Below, piece by piece: positions 1 to 5,019 of a stretch of DNA of 5,019 nt. The notes beneath the pieces are model-generated. The model did not search any database. It saw only the letters and a list, made by a program, of their open reading frames with translations, and had not been told where the DNA came from. The stretch's first letter is position 1, and every line of letters begins with the position of its first letter. Origin of the DNA: an uncultured Lachnospiraceae bacterium (GTDB lineage: Bacteria > Bacillota > Clostridia > Lachnospirales > Lachnospiraceae); assembly GCA_900313265.1 (NCBI GenBank), contig OMRN01000056.1, forward strand, positions 1 through 5,019, written 5' to 3'. Position numbers and translations under genes: made by a program.

Positions 1-2
1 TA

Positions 3-485
3 TCCTTTGAGAGAAAACTCTTTTGGGCGGTCTTCAAAAATCAGGTACTTGATCATGTGACCGTAATCGTTATCATGTTACTTATTCTTAACGCAGGCAT
101 TGCAAGAATGGTATTCGGTAAGCACCAAGCGGCTCCCGGACTAATCGGAGCAATCGTGCATGTCAGGATAGAGAGATCAGCACGCTTTTTATTCTTCGCC
201 ATGATCATAATTGCAGCTTTCGGCATTCCGATACTGGTTTATTACATTACGAATGCGGTATGCAGGCTGAATGTGGTAAAAAAGCATAAGTACATCGCAT
301 ATCATGCCATCGTAAAAAGCGTAAAATCTTACAAGCTTAATATTTCATACGGAGGCAGGCATTACAGTTATAAATACACTACCTGTGTAGGCATACGTGA
401 GAAGAATGTTCACGATACGAAAGCGATTCTGATCTTTATTCCGGATGACGTTCTTGTTTTCCCTGACAAGGAACAGCAGACCTGA
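3..485 (+). CDS. Membrane protein, two TM helices plus soluble C-terminal domain (5' end cut by window)
   Basis: The frame is open from the first complete codon at position 3, with no stop before the left edge, so the gene very likely starts outside the window. A GTG at 57 could be read as a start but has no convincing ribosome binding site, and the codons before it (SFERKLFWAVFKNQ...) read as ordinary protein. Counting from the GTG, residues about 2-20 (VIVIMLLILNAGIARMV) and 44-66 (FLFFAMIIIAAFGIPILVYY) are two hydrophobic membrane segments, separated by a short basic stretch. Residues 67-142 form a soluble tail with alternating hydrophobic residues, likely beta-rich, ending in a motif AILIFIPDDVLVFPD. 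Basic residues right after helix 2 (CRLNVVKKHK) suggest that the tail is cytoplasmic. I do not recognise the family and assign no function. It ends with TGA at 483-485, with no clear terminator after it. Confidence 0.72.
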   Translation, partial: SFERKLFWAVFKNQVLDHVTVIVIMLLILNAGIARMVFGKHQAAPGLIGAIVHVRIERSARFLFFAMIIIAAFGIPILVYYITNAVCRLNVVKKHKYIAYHAIVKSVKSYKLNISYGGRHYSYKYTTCVGIREKNVHDTKAILIFIPDDVLVFPDKEQQT

Positions 486-596
486 ACTGAATGCAAAATA
501 CGCAGCCAAGTTCAGACAGGAGAATAGTAAGTGAATCATTAGTTATAAAACAGTATTATTTATTTAGCAGTAAATCAGTTGCTGTTTACAGAATAG

Positions 597-1124
597 ATGC
601 TGAGAAGATATCCTGCAAAGCAAAATAGCTTCTTGGGCCGAAAAGCAATGGAAAATTCAAACAAATTACAGAAAATAGAATATAGGCAAGCGGTTATAGA
701 AGACGCTGAGTTATTGATGAATATTTATAATGCTTCTTTTTATGACGATTATATTCGATTTGGCTCGTGTCCGGGATATGGGCAAACAAAAGAAATGATG
801 GAAGAGTCTATCAGTAAATATCTGAAACACATCATACTATGTGATAATGAACCTGTTGGTTGTGTATCGTGCATAAAACTGGCAAAAGGAGTGTATGAGG
901 TTGGCTGTTTGTGCGTAATTCCTGAGTATCAAGGAAAAGGGATTGGGACACAGGCAATTCGATTTATAAAGAACTTTTATGAAGATTGGGAGAGACTAAC
1001 TTTAGTTACACCAATAGACAAGAAAGAAAATGTGAAGTTTTATACTGAAAAATGTGGATTTCGCATAGAATCAATTGAAAGAGACGGCAATGTAGAACTT
1101 TTTCGATTTGTCGCTGTAAGATAA
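597..1124 (+). CDS. GNAT family N-acetyltransferase
   Basis: This is a GCN5-related acetyltransferase, expected to move an acetyl group from acetyl-CoA to an amine on a small molecule or protein; the substrate cannot be read from the sequence. The acetyl-CoA binding motif A is clear: strand EVGCLCVIPEY (101-111) followed by the pyrophosphate loop QGKGIG (112-117) and helix TQAIRFIKNFY. The C-terminal ENVKFYTEKCGF (144-155) is the usual motif B helix and Tyr-containing segment. An N-terminal IEYRQAVIEDAELLMNIYN (27-45) is the usual first strand and helix of the fold. The start is uncertain. ATG 597 directly follows an in-frame TAG (594-596), and neither it nor the second ATG at 648 (MENSNKLQ...) has a good Shine-Dalgarno. 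ATG 648 fits the normal GNAT N-terminus better, because the first 17 residues (MLRRYPAKQNSFLGRKA) are basic and outside the fold. The codon use (many ATA, AGA, AAA) looks more AT-rich than the large gene downstream. Confidence 0.9.
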   Translation: MLRRYPAKQNSFLGRKAMENSNKLQKIEYRQAVIEDAELLMNIYNASFYDDYIRFGSCPGYGQTKEMMEESISKYLKHIILCDNEPVGCVSCIKLAKGVYEVGCLCVIPEYQGKGIGTQAIRFIKNFYEDWERLTLVTPIDKKENVKFYTEKCGFRIESIERDGNVELFRFVAVR

Positions 1125-1205
1125 TTACAGTCGATTAACATATGAGGATGTTATTCGTAAAGAAAAATCGGAAGATTGTTAAACTTTTAGGGGATGTGAA
1201 AAATA

Positions 1206-1652
1206 ATGGAATATAGAACAATTAACATAAAAGATTATGATGAGATTTTTGAGTTATGGAACAGTACGGAACAAAGTCGGCGGGCATTAAATCCCGTGGA
1301 TGACACTCGTGAAGGAATTGACAGATACCTGAAGAGAAATCCCAATACCTGTTTTGCCGCTGTAACGGATGATAAAATTGTCGGTGTGATTTTGACAGGA
1401 CATGACGGAAGAAGAGGAATTATTCATCATATGTGTGTTCATCCGGATTATCGTCGCAGAGGGATAGCCGGCCAACTTGTATCTTTGGCAGAAGATGCAT
1501 TGAAAAAGGAAGGGATTCAAAAGGTATTCGGTCTGGTATTTAAGGATAATGATACAGCCAATTTTTTTTGGGAGCAGCAAGGCTATTCAATCAGGACAAA
1601 TTTGAATTATCGAAATAAGAGTCTGAATGACAATATTCCAACAGGTGAGTAG
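1206..1652 (+). CDS. GNAT family N-acetyltransferase, YpeA/RimI-like
   Basis: This is a compact single-domain GNAT acetyltransferase of 148 residues, close to the usual family length. The N-terminus MEYRTINIKDYDEIFELWN is the first strand and helix. Residues 50-66 (FAAVTDDKIVGVILTGH) are the central beta hairpin. GIIHHMCVHPDYRRRGIA (71-88) is motif A, with the acetyl-CoA pyrophosphate loop R-R-R-G-I-A at 83-88. KDNDTANFFWEQQGY (113-127) is the motif B region. The overall pattern, including GHDGRRG before the core strand, resembles the YpeA branch of RimI-like enzymes as I remember it. The substrate is unknown. ATG 1206 is preceded by AGGGGA at 1189-1194, an acceptable ribosome binding site at slightly long spacing. 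It lies 81 bases after the previous GNAT gene with no visible terminator between them, so the two may share a transcript, although their sequences are not recent duplicates of each other. Confidence 0.9.
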   Translation: MEYRTINIKDYDEIFELWNSTEQSRRALNPVDDTREGIDRYLKRNPNTCFAAVTDDKIVGVILTGHDGRRGIIHHMCVHPDYRRRGIAGQLVSLAEDALKKEGIQKVFGLVFKDNDTANFFWEQQGYSIRTNLNYRNKSLNDNIPTGE

Positions 1653-1683
1653 TTCAGTTTTATTATTATAACATCATAATTTC

Positions 1684-1713
1684 TTGCATTTTTATGCTAT
1701 GGTAATGTATGAT
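1684..1713 (+). promoter_or_regulatory. Predicted sigma-A-type promoter for the PEP/pyruvate-binding-domain gene
   Basis: TTGCAT (1684-1689) and TATGAT (1708-1713) match the -35 and -10 consensus at four and five of six positions, with an 18-base spacer. Transcription would begin near 1720, about 70 bases before the ATG at 1792. This is a prediction from sequence only, but its place in an intergenic gap right before a strong ribosome binding site supports it. Confidence 0.5.
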
Positions 1714-1769
1714 ATAAGAAAGGAAACAAAGGTGTTTCATCCAATGGTGATGGAATGCCTTTTTCTTAT
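1714..1769 (+). promoter_or_regulatory. Leader hairpin upstream of the large gene
   Basis: The arm AAAGGTGTTTCATC (1728-1741) pairs along all 14 positions with GATGGAATGCCTTT (1749-1762), counting three G-U wobbles, and leaves a 7-base loop. An outer arm ATAAGAA (1714-1720) is exactly complementary to TTCTTAT (1763-1769), with a 7-base bulge on the 5' side (1721-1727). The 3' side runs into a T-rich stretch (TTTTTCTTATTT). It could be a weak intrinsic terminator for read-through from the GNAT genes, an attenuator, or a 5' stabilising hairpin of the downstream mRNA. If transcription starts near 1720, the outer arm would be mostly untranscribed and only the inner stem would form. Confidence 0.5.
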
Positions 1770-1773
1770 TTAG

Positions 1774-1782
1774 AGGAGGTGA
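1774..1782 (+). promoter_or_regulatory. Perfect Shine-Dalgarno of the large gene
   Basis: AGGAGGTGA is a full match to the anti-Shine-Dalgarno end of 16S rRNA and sits 9 bases before ATG 1792. It fixes the start of the large gene and predicts efficient translation. It lies 12 bases after the leader hairpin, so the hairpin itself does not cover it. Confidence 0.85.
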
Positions 1783-1791
1783 CAAACAATT

Positions 1792-4362
1792 ATGGCAGCT
1801 TTTGATAAAGTAAAAAGCGGAATCCCGGAGTTCGATGAAGCAATGGATTATATCCGTCTGGGGGATAATGTTGTCTGGCGTGTATCTGATCTTTCGCAGT
1901 TTAAAATGTTTATGGAGCCTTATATCAGGCAGGCAATTGAGGATAAACGGAATATCATTTATTTCCGTTTTGCTTCTCATGAGCCTTTAATAGAGGAATG
2001 TAAGGAAGTAAAGACCGTAAATGTTCCGCTGTCCCATCGTTTTGAAAATTTTACCGTCGATATTCATAACGTGATTGAAAGGGAAGGAAAAGATGCGTTC
2101 TATGTATTTGACTGTCTTTCCGAACTTCAGACGGCATGGGCAACGGATCTTATGATGGGGAATTTTTTTCGTGTCACCTGTCCGTTTCTGTTTATTCTGG
2201 ATACGGTTGCATTTTTCCCGATTATCCGCGGAAAGCATTCCGTACAGGCAATCAATAAAATCTTAAACACAACACAGCTTTTCTTTGATGTATATTCTGA
2301 CAAAAAGAACGTATATGTGCGTCCCGAGAAAGTATGGAACCGGAATTCCGATACCATGTTTCTTCCGCACACCTATAATCCGGAAACCGGTTATTTCCGT
2401 CCAATCCTCGATGGTGTAATATCAAGCAGATTCTACCAGACACTCGGAAATGCACAACGTTCGGCGGAAGAACAGTATTCCGACTCGTGGGATCGATTTT
2501 TCAGCCGCGCAAAAACCCTGAAGGAAAGCGGAATGGATATCTCTTCAGACTGTGAAAAAATGTGTGATATCATGATGACGCGCGATGAAAAGATGCGGGA
2601 AATGGTAAAGAGGAATTTTACGCCGGATGATTATTTTGCTGTCAGGGATCATATGGTGGGAACGGGAATGATTGGCGGAAAGGCTTGCGGTATGCTTCTT
2701 GCCAGAGCCATTATCCGGAATAAGGAACCGGATATCAGTGAAGTACTTGAACCACATGATTCTTTCTATGTCGGTTCCGATGTCTACTATACCTATATCG
2801 TGGACAATAATTTGTGGGATACGAGAATTAAACAAAGAACGGAGGAAGGGTATTTTTCGCTTGCGGAAGAATTTGCGGAAAAATTGATGGGCGGGACTTT
2901 TTCTGCCACTTTGCGGGAACAGTTTGTTCGTATAATTGAGTATTACGGACAGGATCCGTATATTATCCGTTCCAGCAGTATTCTCGAAGACGGTTTCGGA
3001 AATGCATTTGCCGGAAAGTATGAATCGGTATTCTGTATTAACAGAGGAAGCATAGAGGAACGAATCGAAGAGTTTGAACATGCCATAAAAGTGGTATATG
3101 CAAGTTCCATGAGCCTTTCAGCACTTGATTACAGAAAAAGGAGAGGCCTGGATAAACGGGATGAGCAGATGGCTCTTTTGATTCAGAGAGTATCGGGATC
3201 CTATTATGGCACCAATTATATGCCTTGTGCAGCCGGAGTTGGTTATTCTTACAGTCCGTACCGGATTATGAAGGACAGCGATCCTTCCGCCGGGATGTTA
3301 AGGCTTGTAATGGGGCTCGGAACATCAGCGGTTGACCGTACGGAAGGCTCTTATCCGAGAATTGTTAATCTGGATATGCCAAAGAAAACATCCTATTCGT
3401 CTTCGGCGGACAAGCATAAGTTTTCCCAGGGTAAAGCGGAAGTAATCGATATGTCCGAACAGACTTTAAAACGTCTTTCGCTAAGTGAGATAGAACCGAA
3501 TCTTCCCAAATATCTGGATAAGATTTTACTTGAACATGATTTTGATGCGGAAATGAGACTTCGCGAGATGGGGCGGAACAGGGATGTAAAATTCATTTCC
3601 TGTAAAGGTCTGGTTGCCAATGAAACATTGATGGAACAGATGAAAAAGATGCTACATTGCATTGAAGAGGAATATGAATATCCGGTCGATACAGAGTTTA
3701 CCATTAATCTTTCCGAAAGCGGGGAATATTCGGTTGATCTTTTGCAGTGCCGTCCCCTGCAGGTTCAGAGAGGAAAAACGGGAACCGTGATTCCTTCGGA
3801 TATTCCGCGTGACCGGATTTTTTTGGAAAGCATCGGTGCTTCCATGGGAATTTCGAAGGCTTCAAAACTGGACTATATCGTTTATGTGGATCCGGTAAAC
3901 TATTACAATATGCCGTATAAAGAAAAGGACCGGGTTGCAAAACTGATTGGAAAAATCAACTGGTTTTTCCGCGATAAGAATAAGCATTTAATGCTGATTG
4001 TACCGGGAAGAGTCGGAACGTCCTCTCCGGAACTTGGCGTACCGACTGCATTTTCCGATATCAGTACTTTTGAAATAATATGTGAAACTGAGGAATTGAA
4101 GGCAGGATATAATCCGGAACTTTCATACGGAAGTCATATTTTCCAGGATCTTGTGGAAGCAGAAATACTGTATACCGCAATATTTCATAATGAAAAAACA
4201 ATTCAATACTCTCCGGAAAAACTAACTGAAGAAACAGACATTGTTTATGAATTTGACCAAGGCAAAACTCTAAATGAGATTGTCCGCGTTTATGATGTTT
4301 CCGGCAAAAAATACGATGTTTATAATGACGTTGCAAATGAACATTTATTGATTACATGTTAA
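1792..4362 (+). CDS. PEP/pyruvate-binding (PPDK_N-type ATP-binding) domain protein with degenerate KaiC-like N-terminus
   Basis: This 856-residue, three-part protein is probably cytoplasmic, with no signal peptide or membrane helix. Residues 1 to about 215 resemble a KaiC/RecA-like domain: SGIPEFDEAMDYIRLGDNVVW (starting at 9) matches the KaiC opening and FYVFDCLSEL (103-112) looks like a Walker B strand, but the P-loop position holds VSDLSQFKMF with no GKT/GKS. Residues about 285-656 are the ATP-binding domain of PEP synthase and pyruvate phosphate dikinase. Visible marks are GGK (295-297), IRSSSILED (392-400), FAGKYES (406-412), Q465, GLG (508-510), EFTI (635-638) and LLQCRP (650-655), so the ATP-site Lys, Arg, Glu, Gln and Arg appear kept. 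Residues about 690-856 form a C-terminal module with VPGRVGTSSPELGVP (737-751), YGSHIFQDL (779-787) and VYDVSGKKYDVYN (833-845). The TSGGxxCHA phosphohistidine swivel and the PEP TIM barrel are absent, so it should not be called PEP synthase. It may be a phosphotransferase or regulatory protein; the substrate is unknown. It has its own promoter and strong ribosome binding site. Confidence 0.88.
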   Translation: MAAFDKVKSGIPEFDEAMDYIRLGDNVVWRVSDLSQFKMFMEPYIRQAIEDKRNIIYFRFASHEPLIEECKEVKTVNVPLSHRFENFTVDIHNVIEREGKDAFYVFDCLSELQTAWATDLMMGNFFRVTCPFLFILDTVAFFPIIRGKHSVQAINKILNTTQLFFDVYSDKKNVYVRPEKVWNRNSDTMFLPHTYNPETGYFRPILDGVISSRFYQTLGNAQRSAEEQYSDSWDRFFSRAKTLKESGMDISSDCEKMCDIMMTRDEKMREMVKRNFTPDDYFAVRDHMVGTGMIGGKACGMLLARAIIRNKEPDISEVLEPHDSFYVGSDVYYTYIVDNNLWDTRIKQRTEEGYFSLAEEFAEKLMGGTFSATLREQFVRIIEYYGQDPYIIRSSSILEDGFGNAFAGKYESVFCINRGSIEERIEEFEHAIKVVYASSMSLSALDYRKRRGLDKRDEQMALLIQRVSGSYYGTNYMPCAAGVGYSYSPYRIMKDSDPSAGMLRLVMGLGTSAVDRTEGSYPRIVNLDMPKKTSYSSSADKHKFSQGKAEVIDMSEQTLKRLSLSEIEPNLPKYLDKILLEHDFDAEMRLREMGRNRDVKFISCKGLVANETLMEQMKKMLHCIEEEYEYPVDTEFTINLSESGEYSVDLLQCRPLQVQRGKTGTVIPSDIPRDRIFLESIGASMGISKASKLDYIVYVDPVNYYNMPYKEKDRVAKLIGKINWFFRDKNKHLMLIVPGRVGTSSPELGVPTAFSDISTFEIICETEELKAGYNPELSYGSHIFQDLVEAEILYTAIFHNEKTIQYSPEKLTEETDIVYEFDQGKTLNEIVRVYDVSGKKYDVYNDVANEHLLITC

Positions 4363-4363
4363 C

Positions 4364-4372
4364 TGTTATAAT
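4364..4372 (+). promoter_or_regulatory. Predicted extended -10 promoter
   Basis: TGTTATAAT is a perfect TGnTATAAT extended -10 element, beginning two bases after the stop codon of the large gene. No good -35 lies at 17-base spacing (TTTATT at 4344-4349 is weak), which is usual for extended -10 promoters. Transcription would start near 4379 and cover the small ORF region and the last GNAT gene. Confidence 0.5.
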
Positions 4373-4410
4373 GGGAACTGGGTAAGTTAAAATGTGCTGA
4401 AGGAGGACTC

Positions 4411-4489
4411 ATGAAAGAAACTATTCAAAAATAAAGCGTTTGGCTATTTTCAGTCAAAACAGGATCATTATTATCCTTATGGAGAATAG
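4411..4489 (+). pseudogene. Possible decayed small gene or leader peptide with a strong ribosome binding site
   Basis: AAGGAGG (4400-4406) lies 4 bases before ATG 4411, but that frame stops after seven codons (MKETIQK, TAA 4432-4434). Shifting the frame by one base after the second codon opens 24 sense codons (4415-4486, KKLFKNKAFGYFQSKQ and so on) up to TAG 4487-4489. Past that TAG the same frame stays open to TGA 4568-4570. A single extra A near 4414 would explain the broken start, since ATGAAGAAACTATTC is a very typical gene beginning (MKKLF). I do not recognise the product. It could instead be a true seven-residue leader peptide, or chance in AT-rich DNA. The rest of this 203-base gap shows no other feature beyond the promoter and the next ribosome binding site. 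Confidence 0.3.
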
Positions 4490-4565
4490 ATTAAGATCTT
4501 CCAAATGGGAAAACTTTGTTAAGACTCGATTATCAGGTGGTTGAGAATATAGGAGAAAGGAATAG

Positions 4566-4994
4566 ATGATTCGGTACGAAGAGTTTATTACAGCAGAAGA
4601 ATATATGGAGTTACGTAGAAAAGTCGGGTGGTGTGAATTCGCACTTGAGGAAGCGCAAGCCGGGATTGATAACGCTTATATGGTTCGCTGTGCCAGGGAT
4701 GAAAATAAAGCAATTGGCGTAGTAAGACTTCTTTGGGACGGAGGGTACATTGCTTTTTTATCAGATGTTATCGTGGATCCAAAGTATCAGGGTCAGGGAA
4801 TAGGAAAGAAACTTGTAGAAAGCATAATAGAAAGAGTAAAAGCAGATATGAAGCCGGGCTACAAGGTTAAAATTTGTTTGCTTGCAGCGAAAGGAAAAGA
4901 ACCCTTTTATGAGAAATTTGGATTTTCAGAAAGGCCTAATGATAAACTGGGAGCAGGAATGGATCAATGGTTTGAATTTGAAAGCGCGGAATAA
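4566..4994 (+). CDS. GNAT family N-acetyltransferase
   Basis: This 142-residue single-domain GNAT acetyltransferase uses acetyl-CoA; the acceptor is not predictable. Motif A is YIAFLSDVIVDPKYQGQGIG (61-80), with the pyrophosphate-binding loop Q-G-Q-G-I-G at 75-80 and helix KKLVESIIERV after it. VKICLLAAKGKEPFYEKFGF (101-120) is strand 5 plus the motif B helix, with Tyr115 at the usual place of the general acid. The ending SERPNDKLGAGM (121-132) is a signature I know from a common clostridial GNAT subgroup (FGFxxRPNxxxGAGM) usually annotated only to family level. The N-terminus (EEFITAEEYMELRRKVGW) is also typical of that subgroup and supports ATG 4566. The start has AGGAGA at 4551-4556 (9 bases before) and AAAGGA at 4556-4561. 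The gene appears complete and is probably transcribed from the extended -10 promoter near 4364. Confidence 0.92.
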   Translation: MIRYEEFITAEEYMELRRKVGWCEFALEEAQAGIDNAYMVRCARDENKAIGVVRLLWDGGYIAFLSDVIVDPKYQGQGIGKKLVESIIERVKADMKPGYKVKICLLAAKGKEPFYEKFGFSERPNDKLGAGMDQWFEFESAE

Positions 4995-4995
4995 A

Positions 4996-5014
4996 CGGTT
5001 AGTTTATTCAACCG
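4996..5014 (+). terminator. Short inverted repeat after the last gene, possible start of a terminator
   Basis: CGGTT (4996-5000) and AACCG (5010-5014) are exactly complementary around a 9-base loop, just after the stop codon. The stem is short and no T-run follows before the window ends 5 bases later, so this is only a weak candidate. Confidence 0.15.
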
Positions 5015-5019
5015 AATGA

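Noticed and set aside
570..589. Hairpin GTAAA-t-CAG / CTG-TTTAC before the first GNAT gene
   Set aside because: An 8-bp stem with a bulge and a 3-base loop, mostly A-T, with no T-tract; likely chance in AT-rich intergenic DNA.
1114..1130. Inverted repeat CTGTAA/TTACAG at the end of the first GNAT gene
   Set aside because: Only 6 mostly A-T pairs and no T-run follows, so it is not a credible terminator.
1666..1980. 104-codon minus-strand frame covering the leader region
   Set aside because: It overlaps the promoter, hairpin, Shine-Dalgarno and N-terminus of the large gene, and its product looks like antisense translation.
2545..3081. 178-codon open frame on the minus strand
   Set aside because: It lies wholly inside the large plus-strand gene, whose protein shows clear domain motifs across the same stretch. 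The minus-strand product has no recognisable motif and no ribosome binding site.
3393..4336. Several minus-strand open frames of 78-103 codons
   Set aside because: They are shadows of the PEP/pyruvate-binding-domain gene; the peptides are of low complexity in Ser/Phe/His and carry no domain.
1792..4362. Calling the large gene ppsA or ppdK
   Set aside because: Only the ATP-binding domain is shared. The phosphohistidine swivel and the PEP/pyruvate TIM barrel are absent, so the full PEP synthase or PPDK reaction is not supported.

Overview
The window reads as chromosomal DNA of a low-to-moderate GC Firmicute. The best guess is a Clostridia/Lachnospiraceae-type gut anaerobe, based on strong AGGAGG-type ribosome binding sites, sigma-A-like promoters, and a large PEP/pyruvate-binding-domain protein of a kind I associate with that family. 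All supported genes lie on the plus strand. I see no tRNA, rRNA, CRISPR array, insertion sequence or phage gene.

Layout: (1) positions 3-485 hold the 3' end of a membrane protein gene that runs in from the left edge, with two membrane helices and a soluble beta-rich tail. (2) A 111-base gap leads to a GNAT-fold acetyltransferase gene (597-1124), followed 81 bases later by a second, unrelated-looking GNAT gene (1206-1652). (3) A 139-base intergenic region carries a sigma-A-like promoter and a 14-bp hairpin just before a perfect Shine-Dalgarno. These drive the main gene of the window (1792-4362), an 856-residue protein. It joins a KaiC/RecA-like N-terminal domain without a Walker A motif, a PEP-synthase/PPDK-type ATP-binding domain, and a conserved C-terminal module. 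It lacks the phosphohistidine swivel and the TIM barrel of true PEP synthase or PPDK. (4) A 203-base gap begins with an extended -10 promoter directly after the stop codon. It contains a strong Shine-Dalgarno in front of a seven-codon ORF, which looks like the start of a small decayed gene. (5) A third GNAT gene (4566-4994) closes the window.

The genes do not form an obvious pathway. The large protein has its own promoter and leader and probably acts alone as an ATP-dependent phosphotransferase or regulatory nucleotide-binding protein of unknown substrate. The three GNAT genes look like independent single-gene accessory units of the kind common in these genomes. The most interesting item is the large fusion protein, followed by its structured leader and the small gene remnant upstream of the last GNAT gene.
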